A stretch of 64,000 nucleotides of DNA from positions 27,280,001 through 27,344,000 of the forward strand of contig CM114272.1 of assembly GCA_050084515.1 (NCBI GenBank), in the 5' to 3' direction. The stretch is from Blasia pusilla (Eukaryota > Marchantiophyta > Marchantiopsida > Blasiales). Shown here piece after piece: positions 50,904 to 62,495 of this stretch (position 1 is the first letter of the stretch; every line of letters starts with the position of its first letter). Below the pieces are notes generated by a model that was not told the DNA's origin, did no database searches, and was given only the letters and a program-made list of their open reading frames with translations. Made by a program: the position numbers and the translations under genes.

Positions 50904-51630
50904 TTTTTCTTTTGTGACATTATTTTCCACCGCTTATTCACAGATGGAGAACTTATTTGTCTAATGCTTTGTAAGGCTCGAGCACAACTTCCAGGTGTTC
51001 CAAATCCCGGATCCAGTGGATCCATGCTCCGATGGATAAAGCTAGATAGTCTCTACAATTCTGCCCCGGGGAATTTACATGTAGGACGGGACCTCCTTAC
51101 TTGGAGGAAGGGAGAAGTCACGTGCCTTGATGCAAACACTCATCGAGCTCGCCGAGGCCGGGTCACTTGGTCTTTGACTTAGTGGGCCTATCAAGGGCGA
51201 GTATCGAGGCGCGTGGCATAGTGGCAGAACATTCTCGCCTTGAGGGAAGGCCAAAACTTTTTGACCTTTGCAAAGAGGCAAAGGCGGATTACGAGAGGCT
51301 AGTGGGAGTATACAACTCTCCTCCAAAGCCGACAGCTCTAGTTTCAGAACCACCATTGATAGTGACACCATTGTCACTTCCTACTATTCTAAAAATCAAG
51401 AGGAAAAGCCGATAGTAATTTGGAAGAAGACACGTTGGGAGCGCGTGGAGAGGGTGCAAAACATCTTTCTACAAGAAGAATTGGGTGTAAGAAACCAAAC
51501 TTCGTATGCTATTGGTAAATGGTAAATGGTAAATAGATCAAGCCCGTGGGACCCAAAGGGTCAAAAGGCTGAAAAACACATTACAAGTCATTCATTGGTG
51601 ACCCTAAAAAAAAATCCTTAAGACCTTCTC
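50904..51630. other. 3' flank of the LINE (representative of every unit)
   Basis: This 0.7-kb stretch begins with the T-rich tract, equal to a poly(A) on the LINE strand, and ends at the LINE stop codon. It is probably the 3' untranslated region, possibly with other inserted sequence. It contains a CACGTG hexamer near 51120, the 91-bp inverted LINE fragment (51423-51513) and three ggtaaat heptamers (51513-51535). No tRNA, rRNA or protein gene is recognised. The corresponding region of every other unit has the same content. Confidence 0.6.
51423..51513 (+). repeat. 91-bp inverted LINE fragment, arm 1
   Basis: This plus-strand segment encodes the RT post-thumb motif WERVERVQNIFLQEEL and matches the minus-strand LINE segment at 52273-52363 at about 84 of 91 positions, counted by eye. 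The arms are about 760 bp apart, so a transcript of either strand could fold into a long stem. Every unit has the pair, so the event predates amplification. Confidence 0.9.
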
Positions 51631-54401
51631 CTAGCTACAGCCTAGAGCACTTGAGCGATGAATGATGACGTCCCTAATATAACAACCTAAATCATAAGGC
51701 ACTAGCTGTAGTAAAGAATAGAAATTCTCCACATCTACTTTATGAGCTAGTCCTATTTCTCCATACCTTGGACATGTAACAAACACATGCTCTTCATCCT
51801 CAATATTTTCTCCGTCACATAACCTACAAATTCGTTCACTTCTATCAGTTTTAAACCATCGTCCTTCCTCAATTCCTAGCCTATGAGACCCAGTTCTATG
51901 ACGTGCGATAATATGTCGTAAGAACGTGGAGATCCCCGCAAGTAGGTATCCTTGTTCACAATATACAAGCATAGGATTAACATGAAGTTGATAAAACTCC
52001 ATTTTGGTGCCCGCACTGCTCCAAATGATGTTGAGAGATTGCTTCTGTACATGCTCACGGAGGGCCATCGGTTTCAAGTCCCAATCGCGTACTGCCACAT
52101 TCCACTTTGAAGACCAAGTCACCACATCCGCCATCCACCCTATGGAACGTGTGGCTCGCAAAGCTTGATGAGGGAGGCGAGAAACATCAAGAGATCTCAC
52201 CCTTGCGATGTAAGTGATGGTCAAGTAAAGAACTTCAGCTTCTAGAGGAAGAAAACCTGTTTCCGCAAGAAGAATAGCATACGGAGTTTGGTTTCTTACA
52301 CCCAATTCCTCTTGTAGAAAGATCTTTTGCACTCTTTCCACGCGCTCCCAACCTGTCTTCTTACAACTAGGGCCCCAAACTTGGGTCCCATATAAGACCA
52401 CCGACAACACTAAGCTCCTAAATAAGAATTTCCTAAGACTCCAAGACACAAGATGAGCTCTTCTACACCGGTTTAAAAATGAATATAGAGCTTTGTAACC
52501 TGCTTCTACTCTCTTTTGCATAAAGTGCCCAACTATAGTCATGAGAGAAATCGATGCCTAGATATTTGTAACTCTTCACTTGTTCTAATTGTAGACCTTT
52601 GTAAAAGAACGAAGAACTTGGATCTAGTACCCACTATAATGACTTTAGACTTCTCCATATTAACCTCCATCTGATTCTGGGTACAAAACCTTGCCAAAGT
52701 GTCGAGGTGCTTTTGTAAACTAATGCCATCACGTGCTAGTAATATGATATCATCTCAGATACAATAGAGCTTTGATGACAAAGTCCCAGGCTTGACCCTT
52801 CACTATCACATTCTTCCAACCACTTTTCGATATCATCTATGAAAACTCCAAAAAGTGTAGGGGAGAGAGGGCAACCTTGAATGACTCCAATGGTGCTCAA
52901 GATCTCTTGAGTTTGTGAACCTTTGATCTTGGCCCGAACGGAATGGTATAACGTGGCCACGGCTGCTAGGAGATTTTGTGGAACTCCAATGGCCTTTCCC
53001 ATAAGAGCTTGCGAGGTACAGTATCAAAAGCTTTCTTGAAATCGATGAAGCCGCAAAACAAAGCTTTTCCATTGCCCTTAGATTTCTCCCATAAAACACG
53101 CAAGGCCAAGATATGATCGATGGTGTTATATGTTGACTAAAACCAGCTTGGACCGTGCTCTCTTTTGGAAAGACTCGTCCATGTGCTCAACTTCGACTCC
53201 ACCAATTTCCCAAACAACTTGGCAAAAACACTACCCACCATGATAGTGCGATAGTTTGTTACCAAGTCCTTCCCTCCTTCCTTCCTGATTTGTGAATAGG
53301 GACAATCTCCCGTAGCGACCAGGTTGAAGGAAAACCATAGGAAGCCAAGCATCACCCAATAATTTGGTGAGGATCGGTCCAATACAATCTCCTCCCCACT
53401 TGAAAAGTTCAATAGAAAGACCATCCAAATCCTCACATTTACCATTCGCCAATCTTCTTAGTTGAGTCGTCACCTCTCCTTCAGAGAATAAGCCAGGTAG
53501 GTATCCCTTCACAACGTGGCATAGACGTAGCATCGGGGAAGAAATAGAGCTTTTCGGCAAAAGATATCAAAGACTTGGGATCAAAAATAGGTTTTGAAGA
53601 CCGCACTACCGTCTCCAAAATGATTTGGGGTCCTCATGCAGCTCCCTTGTCAAGGACTCTTGTTTTCGCCGCAAGAAAGCTCGTTTCTTAGATTTCACCA
53701 AGTATTTGTAAAGGCTCGTCATAATAAGCCGACTTGGGATATCCAAAGATTTATCAGATGCTCGTGCCCTTGCTTGCTTGCATTCAGAGTCAAACCACCC
53801 ATTACAAGGCAGCCTCCTAGCACTTCTATCCCTGTGGCGCGAAAAGAACTTAGATGCACTGTTTTTGAGCAATTCCGTTAGTTGCATACTTGCCGTGTTT
53901 GGATCAGGGCTCCATACAATGCGAGTCAAGTGTTCTTGTAAATGTAGCATATAAAGATCTTTTACCAGGATCTAAGCAAAACTTGGGAGAAGCTAAAATA
54001 GATTGACATGTCGAGAGAGGAATTTCCTTTGACAGTGAGAGAGAGAGAGTAAACAAGAGAGGTGCATGATCTGATTCAGGCTGAGGTTCTAGAATATCAA
54101 ATGTAGAGATAAGAGAAGAGAGCTATCAGCGGGCGAGGACAGAAGATAATCGATGGTGCTAGCGCCGGTAGAGGAGAAACACGTATTGGAGTGAGAGTTG
54201 GGAAAATGAGAGGTTCCATACTTCGTGCTTTGCGCTTCGTTAAAGAGCGAAGTACTTCGTTCTTCTTTTCTTCGTGATGCTTCGTTATGTAGCGAAGCAC
54301 TTCGTAGACAGAGCTTCGTTAAGCTTTTTGAGACTTCGTTATTGCATTTTCCTCTCCTCTAAGGCAAATCCTTGATCTTCCATCTCTCTGCCTTGTCCTA
54401 G
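51631..54401 (-). pseudogene. LINE remnant, unit 14 (best C-terminal half)
   Basis: A single 303-codon frame (51631-52542) runs from just after the SYKYLGIDFSHDYS box through the thumb (LVLSVVLYGTQVWGPSC), WERVERVQKIF, the MADVVTWSSKWNVAVRDWDL region, HRLGIEEGRWFK, and the CRLC / HVFVTC zinc ligands to the stop. The palm upstream is frameshifted by an added A at 52612. YADD is destroyed: atctgcata has become atctcagata at 52753-52762, shifting the frame onto a stop. Motif B is in a separate 88-codon frame (52736-53002). The linker is at 53606-53950. Confidence 0.9.
52273..52363 (-). repeat. 91-bp inverted LINE fragment, arm 2 (inside the LINE)
   Basis: This is the resident copy, in frame within the minus-strand RT tail (WERVERVQKIFLQEEL). 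Seven differences from arm 1 suggest that arm 1 came from a diverged family member or had time to drift before the array formed. Confidence 0.9.
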
Positions 54402-54557
54402 GAGCTTCGTGATTCACTTATTCTTCTTCATAATCATAATCAAAACCATAATATACAAGAGTCTTCGTTGAATAAAAAGATATATTCTTCAAGATTACAA
54501 AATTGTGGGTATCACAGTTGCAAGTAGCACTGCTTTTCCACATGTTTCTAGAGTGAT

Positions 54558-54851
54558 GCAACCCGTCTGAAAGCGACGGCTTGCTCTCATATTAGGAACT
54601 TCTCAACTCTGAACAATTGTATTCAGTTTCAAGCCAACCATCGGACTCCGACAGATGGAGGTTCTGTCCAGCAAGATGAGCAACCTGTCGGCTTTCGACG
54701 GGTTGCTCATAGCCAAAAAATTCACTTAGAGTTAAAACAACCTCGTTTAACTCCGACAGGTTGCTCCTCTGCCTAGCCAAGTGAGCAACCTGTCGGATCC
54801 CGACGGGTTGCATATTGTGTCACTATATTGAGAGTAGACCAGCCGTCTACT
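54558..54851. repeat. Dyad-site cluster, unit 14/15 junction
   Basis: The fourth dyad is altered uniquely here: its left arm reads CAACCTCGTTTAACTC (54738-54753) instead of CAACCCGTCGAACTC, and tg is missing just upstream. The other dyads are complete. Confidence 0.82.
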
Positions 54852-57800
54852 AGCTTTTTCTTTTTTTGTGACATTATTTTCCACCGCTTATTCACAGATG
54901 GAGAACTTATTTGTCTAATGCTTTGTAAGGCTCGAGCACAACTTCCAGGTGTTCCAAATCCCGGATCCAGTGGATCCATGCTCCGATGGATAAAGCTAGA
55001 TAGTCTCTACAATTCTGCCCCGGGGAATTTACATGTAGGACGGGACCTCCTTACTTGGAGGAAGGGAGAAGTCACGTGCCTTGATGCAAACACTCATCGA
55101 GCTCTGCTCGAGGCCGGGTCACTTGGTCTTTGACTTAGTGGGCCTATCAAGGGCGAGTATCAGAGGCGCGTGGCATAGTGGCAGAACATTCTCCGCCTTG
55201 AGGGAAGGCCAAAACTTTTTGACCTTTGCAAAGAGGCAAAGGCGGATTACGAGAGGCTAGTGGGAGTATACAACTCTCCTCCAAAGCCGACAGCTCTAGT
55301 TTCAGAACCACCATTGATAGTGACACCATTGTCACTTCCTACTATTCTAAAAATCAAGAGGGAAAAGCCGATAGTAATTCTGGAAGAAGACACGTTGGGA
55401 GCGCGTGGAGAGGGTGCAAAACATCTTTCTACAAGAAGAATTGGGTGTAAGAAACCAAACAGATGCTATTGGTAAATGGTAAATGGTAAATAGATCAAGC
55501 CCGTGGGACCCAAAGGGTCAAAAGGCTGAAAAACACATTCCAAGTCATTCATTGATCGACCTAAAAAAAAAAATCCTTAAGACCTTCTCCTAGCTACAGC
55601 CTAGAGCACTTGAGCGATGAATGATGACGTCCCTAATATAACAACCTAAATCATAAGGCACTAGCTGTAGTAAAGAATAGAAATTCTCCACATCTACTTT
55701 ATGAGCTAGTCCTATTTCTCCATACCTTGGACATGTAACAAACACATGCTCTTCATCCTCAATATTTTCTCCGTCACATAACCTACAAATTCGTTCACTT
55801 TATCAGTTTTAAACCATCGCCCTTCCTCAATTCCTAGCCTATGAGACCTGGTTCTATGACGTGCGATAATATGTCGTAAGAACGTGGAGATCCCCGCAAG
55901 TAGGTATCCTTGTTCACAATATACAAGCATAGGATTAACATGAAGTTGATAAAACTCCATTTTGGTGCCCGCACTGCTCCAAATGATGTTGAGAGATTGC
56001 TTCTGTACATGCTCACGGAGGGCCATCGGTTTCAAGTCCCAATCGCAGATCGCCACATTCCACTTTGAAGACCAAGTCACCACATCCGCCATCCACCCTA
56101 TGGAACGTGTGGCTCGCAAAGCTTGATGAGGGAGGCGAGAAACATCAAGAGATCTCACCCTTGCGATGTAAGTGATGGTCAAGTAAAGAACTTCAGCTTC
56201 TAGAGGAAGAAAACCTGTTTCCGCAAGAAGAATAGCATACGGAGTTTGGTTTCTTACACCCAATTCCTCTTGTAGAAAGATCTTTTGCACTCTTTCCACG
56301 CGCCCCAACCTGTCTTCTTACAACTAGGGCCCCAAACTTGGGTCCCATATAAGACCACCGACAACACTAAGCTCCTAAATAAGAATTTCCTAAGACTCCA
56401 AGACACAAGATGAGCTCTTCTACACCCGGTTTAAAAATGAATATAGAGCTTTGTAACTGCTTCTACTCTCTTTTGCACCAAAGTGCCCAACTATAGTCAT
56501 GAGAGAAATCGATGCCTAGATATTTGTAACTCTTCACTTGTTCTAATTGTAGACCTTTGTAAAAGAACGAGAACTTGGATCTAGTACCCACTATAATGAC
56601 TTTAGACTTCTCCATATTAACCTCCATCCGATTCTGGGTACAAAACCTTGCCAAAGTGTCGAGGTGCTTTTGTAAACTAATGCCATCACGTGCTAGTAAT
56701 ATGATATCATCTGCATACAATAGAGCTTTGATGACAAAGTCCCCAGGCTTGACCCCTTCACTATCACATTCTTCCAACCACTTTTCGATATCATCTATGA
56801 AAACTCCAAAAAGTGTAGGGGAGAGAGGGCAACCTTGAATGACTCCAATGGTGCTCAAGATCTCTTGAGTTTGTGAACCTTGATCTTGGCCCTAACGGAA
56901 TGGTATAACGTGGCCACGGCTGCTAGGAGATTTTGTGGAACTCCAATGGCCTTTCCCATAAGAGCTTGCGAGGTACAGTATCAAAAGCTTTCTTGAAATC
57001 GATGAAGCCGCAAAACAAAGCTTTTCCATTGCCCTTAGATTTCTCCCATAAAACACGCAAGGCCAAGATATGATCGATGGTGTTATATGTTGACTAAAAC
57101 CAGCTTGGACCCGTGCTCTCTTTTGGAAAGACTCATCCATGTGCTCAACTTCGACTCCACCAATTTCCCAAACAACTTGGCAAAAACACTACCCACCATG
57201 ATAGTGCGATAGTTTGTTACCAAGTCCTTCCCTCCTTCCTTCCTGATTTGTGAATAGGGACAATCTCCCGTAGCGACCAGGTTGAAGGAAAACCATAGAT
57301 AGCAGCATCACCCAATAATTTGGTGAGGATCGGTCCAATACAATCTCCTCCCCACTTGAAAAGTTCAATAGAAAGACCATCCAAATCCTCACATTTACCA
57401 TTCGCCAATCTTCTTAGTTGAGTCGTCACCTCTCCTTCAGAGAATAAGCCAGGTAGGTATCCCTTCACAACGTGGGCATAGACGTAGCATCGGGAAGAAA
57501 TAGAGCTTTTCGGCAAAAGATATCAAAGACTTGGGATCAAAAATAGGTTTTGAAGACCGTACTACTAACCGTCTCCAAAATGATTTGGGGTCCTCATGCA
57601 GCTCCCTTGTCAAGGACTCTTGTTTTCGCCGCAAGAAAGCTCGTTTCTTAGATTTCACCAAGTATTTGTAAAGGCTCGTCATAATAAGCCGACTTGGGAT
57701 ATCCAAAGATTTATCAGATGCTCGTGCCCTTGCTTGCTTGCATTCAGAGTCAAACCACCCATTACAAGGCAGCCTCCTAGCACTTCTATCCCTGTGGCGC

Positions 57801-58793
57801 GAAAAGAACTTAGATGCACTGTTTTTGAGCAATTCCGTTAGTTGCATACTTGCCGTGTTTGGATCAGGGCTCCATACAATGCGAGTCAAGTGTTCTTGTA
57901 AATGTAGCATATAAAGATCTTTTACCAGGATCTAAGCAAAACTTGGGAGAAGCTAAAATAGATTGACATGTCGAGAGAGGAATTTCCTTTGACAGAGAGA
58001 GAGAGAGTAAACAAGAGAGGTGCATGATCTGATTCAGCCGAGGTTCTAGAATATCAAATGTAGAGATAAGAGAAGAGAGCTATCAGCCGGCGAGGACAGA
58101 AGATAATCGATGGTGCTAGCGCCAGAGAGGAGAAACACGTATTGGAGTGAGAGTTGGGAAAATGAGAGGTTCCATACTCGTGCTTTGCGCCGTTAAAGAG
58201 CCGAAGTACTTCGTTCTTCTTTTCTTCGTGATGCTTCGTTATGTAGCGAAGCACTTCAGAGACAGAGCTTCGTTAAGCTTTTGAGACTTCGTTATTGCAT
58301 TTTCCTCTCCTCTAAGGCAAATCCTTGATCTTCCATCTCTCTGCCTTGTCCTAGGAGCTTCGTGATTCACTTATTCTTCTTCATAATCATAATCAAAACC
58401 ATAATATACAAGAGTCTTCGTTGAATAAAAAGATATATTCTTCAAGATTACAAAATTGTGGGTATCACAGTTGCAAGTAGCACTGCTTTTCCACATGTTT
58501 CTAGAGTGATGCAACCCGTCTGAAAGCGACGGCTTGCTCTCATATTAGGAACTTCTCAACTCTGAACAATTGTATTCAGTTTCAAGCCAACCATCGGACT
58601 CCGACAGATGGAGGTTCTGTCCAGCAAGATGAGCAACCTGTCGGCTTTCGACGGGTTGCTCATAGCCAAAAAATTCACTTAGAGTTGTAAAACAACCCGT
58701 CGAACTCCGACAGGTTGCTCCTCTGCCTAGCCAAGTGAGCAACCTGCCGGATCCCGACGGGTTGCATATTGTGTCACTATATTGAGAGTAGAC
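54840..58793. repeat. Array unit 15 (3954 bp)
   Basis: Right-type unit. It shares cgcagatcgccac with units 16 and 17, where units 11 to 14 have gcgtactgccac. CTTCG sites are mixed (actcg, ccg, acttcag and long forms). An A-run of 11 lies near 55563. No gene is recognised in 54840-55589 or 58355-58793. Confidence 0.95.
55590..58354 (-). pseudogene. LINE remnant, unit 15
   Basis: A 198-codon stretch (55712-56308) covers WERVERVQ-like sequence to GRWFKTD, then shifts just before the zinc ligands because actttatcag lacks a C. A 131-codon stretch (56463-56858) holds GVIQGCPLSPTLFGVFIDD and YADD (56706-56717) in one frame through the palm. The linker (57437-57910, 157 codons) is intact through FAEKLYFF. 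Confidence 0.87.
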
Positions 58794-58805
58794 CAGCCGT
58801 CTACT
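58511..58805. repeat. Dyad-site cluster, unit 15/16 junction
   Basis: The last left arm is CTGCCGG. The boundary hairpin is followed by the longest T-tract in the window, 16 T at 58809-58824. Confidence 0.83.
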
Positions 58806-59551
58806 AGCTTTTTTTTTTTTTTTTGTGACATTATTTTCCACCCGCTTATTCACAGATGGAGAACTTATTTGTCTAATGCTTTGTAAGGCTCGAGCACAAC
58901 TTCCAGGTGTTCCAAATCCCGGATCCAAAGTGGATCCATGCTCCGATGGATAAAGCTAGATAGTCTCTACAATTCTGCCCCGGGAATTTACATGTAGGAC
59001 GGACCTCCTTACTTGGAGGAAGGGAGAAGTCACGTGCCTTGATGCAAACACTCATCGAGCTCGCCGAGGCCGGGTCACTTGGTCTTTGACTTAGTGGGCC
59101 TATCAAGGGCGAGTATCAGAGGCGCGTGGCATAGTGGCAGGAACATTCTCTGCCTTGAGGGAAGGCCAAAACTTTTTGACCTTTGCAAAGAGGCAAAGGC
59201 GGATTACGAGAGGCTAGTGGGAGTATACAACTCTCCTCCAAAGCCGACAGCTCTAGTTTTCAGAACCACCATTGATAGTGACACCATTGTCACTTCCTAC
59301 TATTCTAAAAATCAAGAGGGAAAAGCCGATAGTAATTCTGGAAGAAGACACGTTGGGAGCGCGTGGAGAGGGTGCAAAACATCTTTCTACAAGAAGAATT
59401 GGGTGTAAGAAACCAAACTTCGTATGCTATTGGTAAATGGTAAATGGTAAATAGATCAAGCCCGTGGGACCCAAAGGGTCAAAAGGCTGAAAAACACATT
59501 ACAAGTCATTCATTGACTCGACCCTGAAAAAAAAATCCTTAAGACCTTCTC

Positions 59552-62339
59552 CTAGCTACAAAGCCTAGAGCACTTGAGCGATGAATGATGACGCGTCCCT
59601 AATATAACAACCTAAATCATAAGGCACTAGCTGTAGTAAAGAATAGAAATTCTCCACATCTACTTTATGAGCTAGTCCTATTTCTCCATACCTTGGACAT
59701 GTAACAAACACATGCTCTTCATCCTCAATATTTTCTCCGTCACATAACCTACAAATTCGTTCACTTTATCGTTTTAAACCATCGCCCTTCCTCAATTCCT
59801 AGCCTATGAGACCCGGTTCTATGACGTGCGATAATATGTCGTAAGAACGTGGAGATCCCCGCAAGTAGGTATCCTTGTTCACAATATACAAGCATAGGAT
59901 TAACATGAAGTTGATAAAACTCCATTTTGGTGCCCGCACTGCTCCAAATGATGTTGAGAGATTGCTTCTGTACATGCTCACGGAGGGCCATCGGTTTCAA
60001 GTCCCAATCGCAGATCGCCACATTCCACTTTGAAGACCAAGTCACCACATCCGCCATCCACCCTATGGAACGTGTGGCTCGCAAAGCTTGATGAGGGAGG
60101 CGAGAAACATCAAGAGATCTCACCCTTGCGATGTAAGTGATGGTCAAGTAAAGAACTTCAGCTTCTAGAGGAAGAAAACCTGTTTCCGCAAGAAGAATAG
60201 CATACGGAGTTTGGTTTCTTACACCCAATTCCTCTTGTAGAAAGATCTTTTGCACTCTTTCCACGCGCTCCCAACCTGTCTTTCTACAACTAGGGCCCCA
60301 AACTTGGGTCCCATATAAGACCACCGACAACACTAAGCTCCTAAATAAGAATTTCCTAAGACTCCAAGACACAAGATGAGCTCTTCTACACCGGTTTAAA
60401 AATGAATATAGAGCTTTGTAACCGCTTCTACTCTCTTTGCACGCAAAGTGCCCAACTATAGTCATGAGAGAAATCGATGCCTAGATATTTGTAACTCTTC
60501 ACTTGTTCTAATTGTAGACCTTTGTAAAAGAACGAGAACTTGGATCTAGTACCCACTATAATGACTTTAGACTTCTCCATATTAACCTCCATCTGATTCT
60601 GGGTACAAAACCTTGCCAAAGTGTCGAGGTGCTTTTGTAAACTAATGCCATCACGTGCTAGTAATATGATATCATCTCAGATACAATAGAGCTTTGATGA
60701 CAAAGTCCCTGTGCTTGACCCTTCACTATCACATTCTTCCAACCACTTTTCGATATCATCTATGAAAACTCCAAAAAGTGTAGGGAGAGAGGGCAACCTT
60801 GAATGACTCCAATGGTGCTCAAGATCTCTTGAGTTTGTGAACCTTTGATCTTGGCCCGAACGGAATGGTATAACGTGGCCACTACTGCTAGGAGATTTTG
60901 TGGAACTCCAATGGCCTTTCCCATAAGAGCTTATGAGGTACAAGATCAAAAGCTTTCTTGAAATCGATGAAGCCGCAAAACAAAGCTTTTCCATTGCCCT
61001 TAGATTTCTCCCATAAAACACGCAAGGCCAAGATATGATCGATGGTGTTATATGTTGGACGAAAACCAGCTTGGACCCGTGCTCTCTTTTGGAAAGACTC
61101 TGTCCATGTGCTCAACTTCGACTCCACCAATTTCCCAAACAACTTGGCAAAAACACTACCCACCATGATAGTGCGATAGTTTGTTACCAAGTCCTTCCCT
61201 CCTTCCTTCCTGATTTGTGAATAGGGACAATCTCCCGTGAGCGACCAGGTTGAAGGAAAACCATAGATAGCAAAGATCACCCAATAATTTGGTGAGGATC
61301 GGTCCAATACAATCTCCTCCCCACTTGAAAAGTTCAATAGAAAGACCATCCAAATCCTCACATTTACCATTCGCCAATCTTCTTAGTTGAGTCGCCACCT
61401 CTCCTTCAGAGAATAAGCCAGTGTAGGTATCCCTTCACAACGTGGGCATAGACGTAGCATCGGGAAGAAATAGAGCTTTTCGGCAAAAGATATCAAAGAC
61501 TTGGGATCAAAAATAGGTTTTGAAGACCGCATTACTAACCGCCTCCAAAATGATTTGGGGTCCTCATGCAGCCTCCCTTGTCAAGGACTCTTGTTTTCGC
61601 CGCAAGAAAGCTCGTTTCTTAGATTTCACCAAGTATTTGTAAAGGCTCGTCATAATAAGCCGACTTGGGATATCCAAAGATTTATCAGATGCTCGTGCCC
61701 TTGCTTGCTTGCATTCAGAGTCAAACCACCCATTACAAGGCAGCCTCCTAGCACTTCTATCCCCGTGGGCGCGAAAAAAAAGAACTTAGATGCACTGTTT
61801 TTGAGCAATTCCGTTAGTTGCATACTTGCCGTGTTTGGATCAGGGCTCCATACAATGCGAGTCAAGTGTTCTTGTAAATGTAGCATATAAAGATCTTTTA
61901 CCAGGATCTAAGCAAAACTTGGGAGAAGCTAAAATAGATTGACATGTCGAGAGAGGAATTTCCTTTGACAGTGAGAGAGAGAGAGAGTAAACAAGAGAGG
62001 TGCATGATCTGATTCAGGCTGAGGTTCTAGAATATCAAATGTAGAGATAAGAGAAGAGAGCTATCAGCGGGCGAGGACAGAAGATAATCGATGGTGCTAG
62101 CGCCGGTAGAGGAGAAACACGTATTGGAGTGAGAGTTGGGAAAATGAGAGGTTCCATACTTCGTGCTTTGCGCTTCGTTAAAGAGCGAAGTACTTCGTTC
62201 TTCTTTTCTTCGTGATGCTTCGTTATGTAGCGAAGCACTTCGTAGACAGAGCTTCGTTAAGCTTTTTGAGACTTCGTTATTGCATTTTCCTCTCCTCTAA
62301 GGCAAATCCTTGATCTTCCATCTCTCTGCCTTGTCCTAG
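59552..62339 (-). pseudogene. LINE remnant, unit 16
   Basis: A 234-codon stretch (59761-60465) runs from the SHDYS region through thumb, WERVERVQKIF and HRLGIEEGRWFK, then shifts before the zinc ligands. The YADD site has the same atctcagata lesion as unit 14 (about 60672-60682). A 160-codon stretch (60888-61370) gives NYRTIMVGSVFAKLFGKL, QAGFRPTYNTIDH and FIDFKKAFDLVPHKLLWERPL in one frame; LVPH in place of TVPR is specific to this copy. Confidence 0.87.
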
Positions 62340-62495
62340 GAGCTTCGTGATTCACTTATTCTTCTTCATAATCATAATCAAAACCATAATATACAAGAGT
62401 CTTCGTTGAATAAAAAGATATATTCTTCAAGATTACAAAATTGTGGGTATCACAGTTGCAAGTAGCACTGCTTTTCCACATGTTTCTAGAGTGAT
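62340..62495. other. AT-rich segment upstream of the LINE remnant (representative)
   Basis: This stretch is rich in cataatcataatc and gatatattcttcaagattac and is almost invariant between units. No open frame, RNA gene or promoter motif can be supported. It separates the truncated 5' side of the LINE from the dyad cluster and is probably pre-existing flanking DNA captured in the founder unit. Confidence 0.5.

Larger units (their letters stand above)
50889..54839. repeat. Array unit 14 (3951 bp)
   Basis: Right-type unit with all CTTCG sites in long form and the best-preserved LINE C-terminal half. It shares an altered YADD site with unit 16 but not with unit 15. Confidence 0.95.

Noticed and set aside
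51120-51126. CACGTG G-box as a promoter element
   Set aside because: It is a single hexamer with no TATA or transcript evidence. Another occurs inside the RT coding region, so chance is sufficient.
51217-51228. tggcatagtggc resembles a Pol III A-box, hinting at a tRNA-derived SINE in the 3' flank
   Set aside because: No convincing B-box follows at the expected spacing and no cloverleaf can be drawn. The nearest attcgag word is about 75 bp away, lacks the CC end, and is altered in right-type units.
61970-61990. GA microsatellite (gagagagagagag)
   Set aside because: It is a short tract inside the LINE coding remnant just after SDHAPL. It varies by one or two dinucleotides and needs no separate explanation.
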